Shown: positions 1-8,938, counted from the first letter of the stretch. The stretch is DNA of 64,000 nucleotides from Xenorhabdus griffiniae (GCF_037265215.1 NZ_CP147737.1:2326001-2390000), one strand, 5' to 3'. The notes: generated by a model from the letters alone, not told the origin. Made by a program: numbers and translations.

Positions 1-44
1 CATACTCTTAATCTGTGACCATCAGGGGCTATCGCTACGAATAT

Positions 45-1586
45 TCAGAACGAAACCATATCTGCCGGATTAATCGTGCTTATTACTCCCAGAGCGCCTT
101 TAATTAATGGGATAGCCACCGGAGAGAGATAGGAGCCTAGCGGGATCCTCGTGTGATCAATGCAGGTAAGCATAGCAAAGTCGCGGTTACGTCCGATGAG
201 ATCGTCGCTGATGGCTTTGCCAACGCGTACCGTTTGTGCCACTCCATGTCCGCTCCAGCCATGCACCATATAGACAGGGATGTTGTCACCACTTTTGCGG
301 GCATCGGTCGCACCGTTCAGGGTCAGATCGCTGATCCCACCCCAAGAGTATTCCAGTTCAGGTTTTTCCAAATACGGGAATACGGTTCTGATACGATCAA
401 GCAAGTAGTTGTTCACATCGCGCGGCGACCAGGAGTTCCCCGTGCCCTGTCCACCAAATAACAGACGATTGCCACGCACCGCGCGATAATAGTCTATCTG
501 TAACTGTGTATCGTAGACCGGCAGATCTGACGGAATCAGTTTTTTGATATCCACCGACAGCGGCGAGGTTACTGCTACATAGGTGAAAAAAGGCACTGTA
601 GTAGAAGGACCGGAAATAAACTCATCCGTAGAGCCATGTACCCCCAGCACCACAGCTTTACTCGCTCTGATAAGTCCCCGCTCAGTTTCTATAACCGTGC
701 TGCTGACATCCTGTCTAATGCCCTGCACCTTTGTACTGTCATAGACTCGTCCCCCCAGTCTGACAAAGCCATACACCAAGCCCCGCAGCAGCGCCAGAGG
801 TTGAACCTGTCCACCGATGCTGTCGATATTAGCACCATGATAGATACTCGAACACACATACTCTTCCTGCAATTCGTGTGGCCCAATAACTTTCACTGCC
901 CTATCCCCCAGCTGGCGTCGGGCATCAACATTAGCAACCAATGGCCCCATGTGACCTGGATGTATCGCCGCAGTAATGTGACCATATTTGCGGTCACATT
1001 CAAAGCTGTAACGTTCGCGGAGCTCATCCACAAGTTCCATTGCTTCAATCGATGCAAAACGCCATAAACGTTTGGCCTCATCAAGGGAAAATTTTTCCAG
1101 TATGGTTTCAGCTTCCCAGCGGGCAATGCCAGGTGTCATCTGTCCCCCATTACGGCCAGAGGCTCCAGAACCAATGTTATCCTTTTCAACCAGAATCACA
1201 TCGATGCCCTCTTCAGCAAGATGCAGCGCAGTAGATGCTCCCAGTAACCCACCACCAATAACTGCAACCTCACAGCTCTGATCTCTGGAGAAGCTTCCAA
1301 AAGCTGGCCAATCAGCCAGAGATGCCTCATAGTAGTTGGCAGGCATGGCGTTGGTAGTCATGTCTCTATGCCAATTCCAGATGCGCGGATCCAAACCCAA
1401 CCGGCTGGTTTTATACTGTGCATCCTGCAACAACGTCGGCCGGAATGGGTTAATATTGATGACCGGAGTATCAACCGCAGCTAATGCCTGAGCAAGCAGA
1501 GATGCAGAGGGAAGTATGGATGAAAGGACTCCCGCCCCTGCAAAAATTGCGGCAGTAGAGATAAAATCTCTTCTGTTCATTGCCAT
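45..1586 (-). CDS. Tat-exported FAD-dependent amine oxidase (DAO family, PuuB-like)
   Basis: A 513-residue FAD oxidoreductase of the DAO family, closest in feel to gamma-glutamylputrescine oxidase PuuB. The dinucleotide-binding GGGLLG is at residues 111-116, the ribose-binding Glu at 134, and a GSGASGRNGGQ motif at 139-149 as in PuuB. Unlike cytoplasmic PuuB (about 426 aa) it has about 85 extra N-terminal residues starting with a twin-arginine signal (NRRDF, then a hydrophobic stretch ending near ALA), so it is probably exported folded with FAD. The start at 1586 has AGGAG 7 nt upstream and overlaps the upstream DUF805 gene by 10 nt. It is the last gene of the amine operon and would oxidise an amine to an aldehyde. 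The substrate cannot be read from sequence. Confidence 0.8.
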   Translation of the reverse strand: MAMNRRDFISTAAIFAGAGVLSSILPSASLLAQALAAVDTPVININPFRPTLLQDAQYKTSRLGLDPRIWNWHRDMTTNAMPANYYEASLADWPAFGSFSRDQSCEVAVIGGGLLGASTALHLAEEGIDVILVEKDNIGSGASGRNGGQMTPGIARWEAETILEKFSLDEAKRLWRFASIEAMELVDELRERYSFECDRKYGHITAAIHPGHMGPLVANVDARRQLGDRAVKVIGPHELQEEYVCSSIYHGANIDSIGGQVQPLALLRGLVYGFVRLGGRVYDSTKVQGIRQDVSSTVIETERGLIRASKAVVLGVHGSTDEFISGPSTTVPFFTYVAVTSPLSVDIKKLIPSDLPVYDTQLQIDYYRAVRGNRLLFGGQGTGNSWSPRDVNNYLLDRIRTVFPYLEKPELEYSWGGISDLTLNGATDARKSGDNIPVYMVHGWSGHGVAQTVRVGKAISDDLIGRNRDFAMLTCIDHTRIPLGSYLSPVAIPLIKGALGVISTINPADMVSF

Positions 1587-1969
1587 TTCAGCTCTCCTTT
1601 AATGGAGTGAACCCGATTCTTTGAATCGTATTTATTACTACCCATCTGTCCTTTCAGAGCAGCGAGTATCAGTAAAATAACCGTGCCGACAAAGGGGATC
1701 AGATGTAACAATAGCCACCAGGCGCTACAATTAATATCGTGTAGGCGGCGGGCATTTACCGCCAATGCTGGCAAAAATGTGACCAGTAAATAGATAGCAC
1801 TAAGCCACCCCATATAAATTTCGGGGTTGGCAATAGCAAACAACCTTTCCAGGAAGGAAATGATGAGAACAGCAAGGATCTGAAACAGAAAAAAATGCCA
1901 GAACTCCTTACGCTTAGCCCTCCCCCTGAAACAGGTATAATTCTTTAATACGTTTAGATACCAGTGCAT
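1577..1969 (-). CDS. DUF805 inner-membrane protein
   Basis: A 130-residue membrane protein with the DUF805 opening: a short aromatic segment, then RGRAKRKEFW at residues 15-24, followed by three to four hydrophobic helices and the ARRLHDIN motif near residue 93 before the last helix pair. The family's biochemical role is unknown. It overlaps the following oxidase gene by 10 nt and is co-directional with the GabT-like gene, so it probably belongs to the same transcript; whether it helps transport or anchor the pathway is speculation. Confidence 0.8.
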   Translation of the reverse strand: MHWYLNVLKNYTCFRGRAKRKEFWHFFLFQILAVLIISFLERLFAIANPEIYMGWLSAIYLLVTFLPALAVNARRLHDINCSAWWLLLHLIPFVGTVILLILAALKGQMGSNKYDSKNRVHSIKGELKWQ

Positions 1970-2042
1970 TGTTGTCCTCTATTATGAACCTGCTCAGGTT
2001 ACTCCTTGCCGCCACATACATATCCCTCCTGGTTATCTCCGG

Positions 2043-3335
2043 TTAAACGGCAGGTGTACAGTTCAGTTCGAGCAAGACAGATTTCAGGATATTAAGTGCC
2101 TCGTCAAAAACATCATCTTGTATGGTCAGCGGTGGAAGGAAACGGATTACGTTGCCATGTATACCACACGTCAACAGAATTAGGCCACGTTCTAGCGCTT
2201 TCTGACGTACTGCGTTGGTAAAATCGGCATCAGGTTCTTGACTCTCCGCACGATTAAATTCCACCGCAATCATCAGCCCAAGTCCCCGCACATCAGCAAT
2301 CTGTGGGACATGCGGGCGCAGTTTATGCAGATATTGTCTTAGCCGTTCTCCCAGCTGCATTGCACGCTCAGTCAGCTTTTCTTCTTCGATTACATCCAGC
2401 ACCGCGTGACCAGCAGCAATCGCTACCGGGTTACCTCCATAGGTTCCCCCTAATCCCCCTGGCACTACAGCGTCCATCAACTCTGATCGTCCCGTTACAG
2501 CTGCCAGCGGAAATCCTCCCGCCAGCCCTTTCGCCATCGTGGTCAGATCGGCTGCAATCTGATGGTGTTCCATAGCAAACAGTTTTCCTGTACGCGCGAA
2601 ACCCGTCTGAATTTCATCAGCAATGAGTACAATACCGTAGCGATCGGCAATTTCGCGTAGAGATTTGAGTAAGTTGGGAGGTGCAGGATAAAATCCGCCC
2701 TCACCCTGTACTGGCTCGATGATAATGGCAGCAACGCGCGTGGGTTCAATATCAGTTTTGAAGAGATTCTCCAGCGCGTTCAGTGTCTGCTCTACACTGA
2801 TACCGTGTAACTCTACCGGAAATGGAACACGGTAAACGTCGCCGACTAGCGGGCCAAACCCCATTTTGTACGGTGCGACTTTGCCGGTTAATGCCATACC
2901 AAGGAAAGTACGGCCATGAAAAGCGCCGCTGAAAGCGACTACACCATTACGTCCGGTAGCGGCACGCGCGATCTTCACGGCATTTTCTACTGCCTCAGCC
3001 CCTGTGGTGACAAAAACGGTCTTTTTCACAAAATTACCCGGCACCAGATGGTTCAATCGCTCGGCTAGCGTTACATAATTTTCATAAGGCACTACTTGAT
3101 GACAGGTGTGGGTAAATTGTTCCAACTGCTCTCTGGCCGCGGCAATGACGCGCGGGTGGCGATGGCCGGTATTCACTACAGCGATACCGGCGGCAAAATC
3201 AATATAGCGTTGTCCTTGGGAATCCCAGATTTCAGCATTTTCTGCGCGTTCAACATAGACTTGTGTGGTCACGCCTACGCCTTTTGCGATAGCTGCCCTA
3301 CGTCTTTTAGCTAACATAGATTCAGTCATAAGCAA
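2043..3335 (-). CDS. gabT: 4-aminobutyrate aminotransferase, GabT-like (PLP class III)
   Basis: A 430-residue class III aminotransferase. It shows the PLP-phosphate region TTGAEAVENAVK (110-121), the cofactor Asp-Glu pair within IADEIQTGFARTG (238-250) and the Schiff-base lysine K269 in MAKGLAGGF. Length and motifs fit GabT, which moves the amino group of GABA to 2-oxoglutarate giving succinate semialdehyde and glutamate; related omega-amino acids or diamines are possible substrates. It lies 30 nt downstream of the cache-domain gene. The neighbouring aldehyde dehydrogenase could oxidise either the aminobutyraldehyde before this step or the semialdehyde after it. Confidence 0.85.
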   Translation of the reverse strand: MLMTESMLAKRRRAAIAKGVGVTTQVYVERAENAEIWDSQGQRYIDFAAGIAVVNTGHRHPRVIAAAREQLEQFTHTCHQVVPYENYVTLAERLNHLVPGNFVKKTVFVTTGAEAVENAVKIARAATGRNGVVAFSGAFHGRTFLGMALTGKVAPYKMGFGPLVGDVYRVPFPVELHGISVEQTLNALENLFKTDIEPTRVAAIIIEPVQGEGGFYPAPPNLLKSLREIADRYGIVLIADEIQTGFARTGKLFAMEHHQIAADLTTMAKGLAGGFPLAAVTGRSELMDAVVPGGLGGTYGGNPVAIAAGHAVLDVIEEEKLTERAMQLGERLRQYLHKLRPHVPQIADVRGLGLMIAVEFNRAESQEPDADFTNAVRQKALERGLILLTCGIHGNVIRFLPPLTIQDDVFDEALNILKSVLLELNCTPAV

Positions 3336-3365
3336 AAACTCCTGAGTAATTTTAATTAGTGGGGT

Positions 3366-4109
3366 TCAGCTAACAAACGCCCTGTGTGATGGCGGTAGGA
3401 TCACCAAGTGCAATGAAGGAACTTCTCGATTGGCCGAACGGTTAACGTCTTGTCCCTTCAATAGTGAACCTGACCGCACTCCTGGCACGGTTGAAGTCAC
3501 GACACGCCCATCGTCATTAATAATTAATGCAGGCTTACCGATAGCACCAAGAACCGGCAGAAGTAACCGATCCAGCGTCGAAACCAGAATATCCACTGCT
3601 GCGACACCGGCAAACTCTTCACCGATAAGCACCGGATGGGCTATCGTAATCGTGTAGGCGCCATTACAGACATAATCCACATAAGGGCCATCGATGACGG
3701 GAAGATGACAGCTGGCTGGTTGCCGGAACCACTCAAACGATCGGAAATCCAGACGTCTGCGTTGCTCTTGATTTTGTTCCAGCTGCGCATATTGAATGGT
3801 ATTCCCTTCCTGACGCCACCATTCCAGCGTCCAGTAACCGCTCTCTTCCCTAACCGTCTTCGGTATCGCATAACTGGCAAATCCCGCCCCGTTACACCAA
3901 ACGTGGTTACACCGCAGTACATCTTGGATATGTTTTTGCAATACGTCGCGCTGCGCCTGCTGCAAACGAACACCTTCCGTACGATATAACGGCAGTTCTA
4001 ATAAAATACGTGCTGTTTTATCCGCTAAAGTTGTAGTGGCCCGCTGCGCCGCAACCAGGATACCGTCCAGGATATGCTTAGCGCGTTCTACATATATGTT
4101 GTTGTACAT
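3366..4109 (-). CDS. Stand-alone dCACHE-type ligand-binding protein
   Basis: A 247-residue soluble protein resembling a periplasmic double-CACHE sensor domain without its usual transmembrane segments or signalling output. The membrane-distal ligand site is recognisable: EWFRQP with W127-F128, PYVD at 142-145, and GVAAVDI ending with D173 in place of the usual GVVGVDI. In the amino-acid-binding dCACHE_1 pattern an Arg sits two residues before the Trp; here that position is Phe (F125), which argues against binding an alpha-carboxylate and for an amine ligand. I see no signal peptide, so it probably works in the cytoplasm, perhaps with the adjacent GntR regulator (33 nt gap). Confidence 0.65.
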   Translation of the reverse strand: MYNNIYVERAKHILDGILVAAQRATTTLADKTARILLELPLYRTEGVRLQQAQRDVLQKHIQDVLRCNHVWCNGAGFASYAIPKTVREESGYWTLEWWRQEGNTIQYAQLEQNQEQRRRLDFRSFEWFRQPASCHLPVIDGPYVDYVCNGAYTITIAHPVLIGEEFAGVAAVDILVSTLDRLLLPVLGAIGKPALIINDDGRVVTSTVPGVRSGSLLKGQDVNRSANREVPSLHLVILPPSHRAFVS

Positions 4110-4142
4110 ATGTCCCCCTTTCCAGGGATAAATGCCGCCACA

Positions 4143-4898
4143 TTACTTGCGATCAAATCGTTGTAAGAATGATGCATCAGTATCCATACGCAATTTGCAT
4201 TCAAGTAAGTGGTCAGTTATTCGGGTAATCATCTTCTGTGCCAATTGGTAACAGGCGAAACCATCCCCTTTATACAAAGCGGCCAAGATTGTATGCCAGG
4301 CGGCAGCAACCTCGTTGTGAATAACTGCCTCTCGATATAGAAGTACCATCAAAGGCGCCCATTCAGCCTGTATCTCCAGCTCTTGATTGGCGAGCCTGGC
4401 TGATTGGGCCTGGGATGCCAGAGTTAACAGACAGCGCATATCTGCCTGTATACGTGCATCTGGTTGCGTTGCGGTTGCAAAGCTGTCGATCAGTTGTCCA
4501 AGCTTTCTCAGTTCACCTAGTGTTGAACGTTGAGCCGCAAGCCTCGCACTGTGACCAATAACTGCACAGTGAAACTCGCTGAAATCCGCCAGTTCACCTG
4601 AAGCCATCAGCCGCAACGGGTGATATTTCTGCATTGTCTCAACGGAAACTTGGCACACAAAACTACCGCCATGACGTCCGCGCCGAGTATCAATCAACTG
4701 CCTGGCACGTAGTGTGTTCAGAGCGTCGCGAACAGTTACCGGTGACACACCCAGCAGCCGCGACAACTCGTTTTCGTTAGGCAACTGCTCATCAGTTTGT
4801 AATATTCCGGAGATGATCGCGTTACTTAAACGTTCCACAACCTGTTCGGTTCTGGTGGCCTGATCGAGTGGTGCGTAGACGATGGAATATGCCGTCAT
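4143..4898 (-). CDS. GntR-family transcriptional regulator (FadR/FCD type)
   Basis: A 251-residue regulator with an N-terminal GntR winged helix (about residues 15-80, including LSRLLGVSPVTVRDAL) and an all-alpha C-terminal domain of FCD type. These repressors bind small carboxylates, often through a metal site. The gene sits inside the amine operon, 33 nt before the cache-domain gene and 54 nt after the SnoaL gene, so it most likely controls the operon that contains it. Candidate operator: the AT-rich region upstream of 7172. Its ligand is unknown. Confidence 0.85.
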   Translation of the reverse strand: MTAYSIVYAPLDQATRTEQVVERLSNAIISGILQTDEQLPNENELSRLLGVSPVTVRDALNTLRARQLIDTRRGRHGGSFVCQVSVETMQKYHPLRLMASGELADFSEFHCAVIGHSARLAAQRSTLGELRKLGQLIDSFATATQPDARIQADMRCLLTLASQAQSARLANQELEIQAEWAPLMVLLYREAVIHNEVAAAWHTILAALYKGDGFACYQLAQKMITRITDHLLECKLRMDTDASFLQRFDRK

Positions 4899-4952
4899 TT
4901 TCTAACTCCTGATTGAAATGACACAGGATTTCAGCATGTCTGCAAACAAACG

Positions 4953-5726
4953 CTAAAAAATACCGTGGCGGTGTAGCGCTTGCGCATCCTCTGGTACTGG
5001 TGTGATAGCATCCCAAAGTTCAGCCACTTTGCCATTCTCGACGCGCCATAGCTCAAAATAACTGTGACGCACTCCGGCAATACTTCCCTCTGAATGAGTC
5101 AGAACAAACTGCCCGTCGGCTACTGTATGGTGGATTTTTGTATAATGCAGGCCCTGTCCTTCATTTTTCAGTTGCTTAAGGAATGCAATGACTGCAGCCG
5201 TACCATCGGAAATATCGGGGCTATGCTGGCGGAACGCCTTACCATTGGTGTAATGTTCAAACTCATCATAGTGCCCTTCGATCAGGGTCCGCGTGAAAAA
5301 ATCAACCACTAGTTCACGGTTTTTCTCTTTGTCACGGCTAGGGCCTGTTTCCGTTGGGCCATCTAATTGAGTTCGGCCACTGGCATTCGGCGCGGACTGC
5401 GGTACTAAACCATCCCAGTGTTCCACGATTAAGCCATCGGTAACCCGGTAAAGATCGAAACCAACTAACGGCTTATCGTCTAAGCCCGTGAAACGGCCGT
5501 GGATAGCAACCAGATCACCGTCTTGTAGTACGCGAAATGTTTCATGATGCAGTGCGGGATGTGACTGGACCAACTCACGCAGTCCGGTAAGACCATTTTT
5601 GATTAGTGGAGAATGTTCAATGAAATTCGGCGCGAAATAACGCTCAAGCGCCCTCACATCACGGTCAGTAAACAGTTCATGGTGCGCACGTGATACCAGG
5701 TCGCGCAAAGATATTTTTTGATTCAT
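4953..5726 (-). CDS. Tandem SnoaL-like (NTF2-fold) protein
   Basis: A 257-residue protein built from two homologous SnoaL/NTF2-like halves (about 1-125 and 133-257). Both halves carry the same landmarks: a FxPNFIEHSP or GKAFRQHSP element, a GDLVAIHGRF or GQFVLTHSEG strand, and a FDLYRV or FELWRV strand followed by EHWDGL or ELWDAI. SnoaL proteins are small cyclases, isomerases or hydrolases, or non-catalytic binders, so function cannot be assigned. It is 15 nt downstream of the aldehyde dehydrogenase and probably co-translated in the amine operon, where it may handle a reactive aldehyde or cyclic imine intermediate (inference). Confidence 0.75.
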   Translation of the reverse strand: MNQKISLRDLVSRAHHELFTDRDVRALERYFAPNFIEHSPLIKNGLTGLRELVQSHPALHHETFRVLQDGDLVAIHGRFTGLDDKPLVGFDLYRVTDGLIVEHWDGLVPQSAPNASGRTQLDGPTETGPSRDKEKNRELVVDFFTRTLIEGHYDEFEHYTNGKAFRQHSPDISDGTAAVIAFLKQLKNEGQGLHYTKIHHTVADGQFVLTHSEGSIAGVRHSYFELWRVENGKVAELWDAITPVPEDAQALHRHGIF

Positions 5727-5741
5727 GTGGATATCCTTGTA

Positions 5742-7172
5742 TCAATCATTGGAACTCATCACGTGTTTGATACGTGTGTATTCATCGAAACCATAGGCCG
5801 ACAAATCTTTACCGTATCCAGATTGCTTAAAGCCACCATGTGGTGCTTCTGCCGTAAGAGGAATATGGGTGTTAATCCAGACAGTTCCAAAATCAAGCTC
5901 ACGAGACAGGCGTAACGCACGGCCATGATCGCGAGTCCAGACACTGGAAGCTAATCCGTACTTCACATCGTTAGCTTTCTCGATAGCTTCCTGTTCTGTC
6001 AGGAATTTCTGCACTGTGATAACAGGCCCAAAAATTTCAGTCTGAATCACTTCATCATACTGCTCCAGGCCAGTAATCACTGTAGGTTCAAAATAATATC
6101 CCGAGCGACTGGCCTGACGCCCTCCTGTTTCGATACGGGCATGGGCGGGCAGGCGCGCAATAAACCCTTTGACCTGTTCCAGCTGACGAACATTATTAAG
6201 CGGCCCATACAGCGCCTCTTGATCTTCTGGCTCGCCAAAACGGGTGGCTTTAGCTGCCGTCACCAATTTAGCGACGAAGGTATCGTGAACAGATTCATGC
6301 ACCAACACACGTGAAGCTGCCGTGCAATCCTGACCTGCGTTGAAGTACCCTGCGGTAACGATGGTATCCACTGCTTTATCGATATCCGCATCAGCAAAAA
6401 CGATTACCGGCGCTTTACCTCCCAGCTCAAGATGCGCTTTGGTGAGATTAGCCGCCGCCGAAGAGGCAACCTGAAAACCTGCACGTGTGGAACCAGTAAT
6501 AGAAACCATAGCAGGCGTTTTGTGTGAAACGACCAGAGCGCCCGCATTCGCATTACCCAATACCACGTTGAAGGCGCCAGCAGGGAAAAACGGCGCGGAC
6601 AGTTCAGCCAGTAGCAAAGTGCTTTCCGGTGTGGTGTCACTTGGTTTAAGCACCACGGTATTACCTGCGGCCAGAGCAGGTGCTATCTTCCACACCGCCA
6701 TCATCAACGGATAGTTCCATGGAGTAACCTGCCCCACCACGCCCAGCGGTTCACGCCGAATGCTGGTGGTCATATCAGGGAGATATTCTGCTGTAGCTTT
6801 GCCTTCCAAAAAACGGGCAGCACCAGCGAAAAAGCGGATATGATCCACAGATGTTGCAACCTCCTCGGAGGCAATCAGGTGTTTGAGCTGCCCTGTATTG
6901 CGGCTTTGTAATTCAATCAGGCGTTCAGCGTTTTTTTCTATCGTATCTGCCAGTGCTAATAACGCCCGTTGGCGCGCTGAAGGGGTGCTGCGGCCCCATA
7001 TCTTAAATGCCTCTTTAGCCGATGCATAAGCATCATCAACATCCGCCGCGGTCGCGTTAGGAGAACGCGCATAAAATTCACCAGTGACAGGGCTTACCAG
7101 ATCAAAATATTCGGAACCTTTAGTTTCAACATACTGACCATTAATGAAATGCTTAAGCGTTGGTATCGACAT
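5742..7172 (-). CDS. NAD(P)-dependent aldehyde dehydrogenase, aminobutyraldehyde/semialdehyde type
   Basis: A 476-residue ALDH with every catalytic landmark: PWNYP (N153), ITGSTRAG near 225-232, the general base E249 in LELGGK, and the nucleophile C283 in GQDCTAASR. Length and pattern resemble gamma-aminobutyraldehyde dehydrogenase PatD, which oxidises 4-aminobutanal from putrescine to GABA; PuuC and GabD types are alternatives. As the first gene of a leftward operon also encoding a PuuB-like oxidase and a GabT-like transaminase, it supplies the aldehyde-oxidising step. A strong Shine-Dalgarno (AAGGAGAGGAAG) precedes the ATG. Confidence 0.85.
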   Translation of the reverse strand: MSIPTLKHFINGQYVETKGSEYFDLVSPVTGEFYARSPNATAADVDDAYASAKEAFKIWGRSTPSARQRALLALADTIEKNAERLIELQSRNTGQLKHLIASEEVATSVDHIRFFAGAARFLEGKATAEYLPDMTTSIRREPLGVVGQVTPWNYPLMMAVWKIAPALAAGNTVVLKPSDTTPESTLLLAELSAPFFPAGAFNVVLGNANAGALVVSHKTPAMVSITGSTRAGFQVASSAAANLTKAHLELGGKAPVIVFADADIDKAVDTIVTAGYFNAGQDCTAASRVLVHESVHDTFVAKLVTAAKATRFGEPEDQEALYGPLNNVRQLEQVKGFIARLPAHARIETGGRQASRSGYYFEPTVITGLEQYDEVIQTEIFGPVITVQKFLTEQEAIEKANDVKYGLASSVWTRDHGRALRLSRELDFGTVWINTHIPLTAEAPHGGFKQSGYGKDLSAYGFDEYTRIKHVMSSND

Positions 7173-7442
7173 GGTTACTTCCTCTCCTTATGGATTAAAC
7201 GGATAAAATATAACCTATGATTTAATATATTTAACGGTTGCATTTTAGTCAAATTTGTATAAAAAATGTAAAAACAAGAGGAAAGTTAGATACATATATG
7301 TAACTTTAAGGACTCTCGGCAGAAAAAAATCTTCAGATATGTGAGAAAGATCGAAGATTTCATATTTTGCGGGCTGGAAAAGATGAACGGATAGCAGGTT
7401 TATGTAATTTCAATTTTCAACTGACTATAAAACTTATGCATA

Positions 7443-7515
7443 TATACCAATATAACTTCAAGAAATCAGGTTTCACATCGTATTGTAAATTGCAACTTGA
7501 AGTTTAATGCATATA
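7443..7515 (+). repeat. Dispersed palindromic repeat, copy A (short form, no central hairpin)
   Basis: The left arm TATACCAATATAACTTCAAG and right arm CTTGAAGTTTAATGCATATA are imperfect inverted repeats. Between them is AAATCAGGTTTCACATCG and TATTGTAAATTGCAA. It matches copy B except that the 30-odd bases holding the GC-rich hairpin are missing. Confidence 0.75.
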
Positions 7516-7902
7516 TTTGCGAATTATCTGAATTCTTAAGCAAATAATTTCTACATAATTGTTTAACCTGTTCTTCTAATTTATCGCGTAATAGCGAGCA
7601 ATAAATTAAATAAAATATGTCACGCAAATGTAATGATGTTGTTATTTTTTAATAAATTATTTAAATTTAAAGTGCTCAAATATCAAACGCCATATTTATT
7701 TTAATTGACTTTTGCGTTATATCACTTTAAGTATTTAAGTGGATTAAAAATTGAACCGAACACGTCATTTATTTAAATTTTAATTAATTTTTTTGTCACA
7801 TTTGTGATAAATGTCACTGACAGATATATATAATACACTACCTTACTACCCATATTTTGTATCATCAATATATTTATATTTAGTTGGCTATATATATCAA
7901 TC

Positions 7903-8007
7903 TATACCAATCCAACTTCAAGATGCATGTAATTTCTCCCCGCGAAGCGGGGAGAAATCAGGTTTCATATCGTGTTGTAAATTGCAAATTGAAGTTTAAT
8001 GAGTATA
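7903..8007 (+). repeat. Dispersed palindromic repeat, copy B (full form)
   Basis: About 105 bp. It starts TATACCAATCCAACTTCAAG and ends ATTGAAGTTTAATGAGTATA. The centre holds a strong hairpin at 7933-7957 (TTTCTCCCCGC, GAA loop, GCGGGGAGAAA) followed by the conserved CAGGTTTCATATCGTGTTGT segment. The size, terminal inverted repeats and central stem suggest a non-autonomous MITE or ERIC-like element. Confidence 0.8.
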
Positions 8008-8179
8008 GTTAACTTAGGTGAAATTTTGTTTATTGACAAACAAAAAATAAACATACCCATAAAAAAAATAAAATTGAATCATTAATATTAGTCTGTAACA
8101 TATCTCGCTGTAACTGTTTGTATGATGTTGTTTTTTCTCTTTTTCATGTTCTAGTTGATGAACATTTTTAGAGGTAATA

Positions 8180-8905
8180 ATGAGTAACAAAATGAACGAA
8201 GCCATTAAATCGATATTTAATGGACTCACTGATCTTCCGCCTGAAACTTATTTCCAGGAAGGTTTTTTCAGGGACCCAGCGAGAACAATCAATACAGATG
8301 ATAGGTATTTTTTATCTCCTGCTGATGGGTTTGTCATCTATAGCGGGATAATAAACCCAGATGAAGCGATCACCGAAGTAAAAGGAAAAAAATATAGCAT
8401 TCAAGATATCATCAGAGATAAACATTATGATAAGCGTTCGCTGGTCATTGGTATCTTTATGACATGCTATGATGTTCATATTAATAGAATTCCTTACGAT
8501 GGTATCCTTAGTTACGCGGAACATGAGCCTCTGGAAACCAATAATCTACCAATGATTGATGTAGAGAATAATATTTTTTATAAAGAGAACATTGAATTAA
8601 TTTATGACGACTATTTATATCTAAATCAACGAGTTGTCAATAAGGTCTATTCGCCTGGCATTAATCGAGAATACTATATGGTTCAAGTCGGTGATTATGA
8701 TGTTGATACGATAACACCGTTCCATATACAACAAAATACGCCTGTATATCAGGGTGATAGATTTTCAATGATTCGATATGGTTCACAAGTCGACTTGGTG
8801 ATCCCTGTTACTGATGATGATGAATTAACTTCATTAGTTACTGAAAAGGAACATGTCACTGGTGGTATGACGAAGTTAGTTAGAATCAACGATAACTCTC
8901 TATAA
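8180..8905 (+). CDS. Phosphatidylserine-decarboxylase-like pyruvoyl enzyme
   Basis: A 241-residue protein recognisable as a PSD homologue: SPADG (46-50), DVHINRIP (98-105, carrying the Asp/His charge relay of the family) and RYGS (199-202), where GS would be the self-cleavage site that makes the pyruvoyl group on S202. Canonical bacterial Psd has LGST and membrane-associating N-terminal residues; both are changed here and the protein is short, so it is more likely a soluble amino-acid or small-molecule decarboxylase than the phospholipid enzyme. A GAGGT ribosome site lies 6 nt upstream of ATG. First gene of a three-gene unit with a DDAH-fold enzyme and an ABC exporter. Confidence 0.75.
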   Translation: MSNKMNEAIKSIFNGLTDLPPETYFQEGFFRDPARTINTDDRYFLSPADGFVIYSGIINPDEAITEVKGKKYSIQDIIRDKHYDKRSLVIGIFMTCYDVHINRIPYDGILSYAEHEPLETNNLPMIDVENNIFYKENIELIYDDYLYLNQRVVNKVYSPGINREYYMVQVGDYDVDTITPFHIQQNTPVYQGDRFSMIRYGSQVDLVIPVTDDDELTSLVTEKEHVTGGMTKLVRINDNSL

Positions 8906-8938
8906 ACAAATAATATAAACTAGAATTGAGGTTTTAAG

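Larger units (their letters stand above)
7173..8179. other. AT-rich intergenic region, about 1 kb, with two palindromic repeat copies
   Basis: No convincing gene. The region separates the leftward amine operon from the rightward decarboxylase gene cluster, so it must hold promoters for both, but it is so AT-rich that no single promoter stands out. It contains a short and a full copy of the dispersed palindromic repeat described below. Base composition is clearly lower in GC than the flanking housekeeping genes, in keeping with acquired DNA. Confidence 0.7.

Noticed and set aside
636..1067. 143-codon plus-strand frame opposite the FAD oxidase
   Set aside because: Antisense shadow of a well-supported gene with no ribosome site or domain.
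5680..5700. GGTGCGCACGTGATACC as a possible dif-like left arm
   Set aside because: Only the first eight bases resemble dif (GGTGCGCATAA...); no right arm. No dif site seen in the window.
7811..7999. 62-codon open frame on the plus strand
   Set aside because: It runs through the palindromic repeat copy B, has no ribosome site and no family resemblance.
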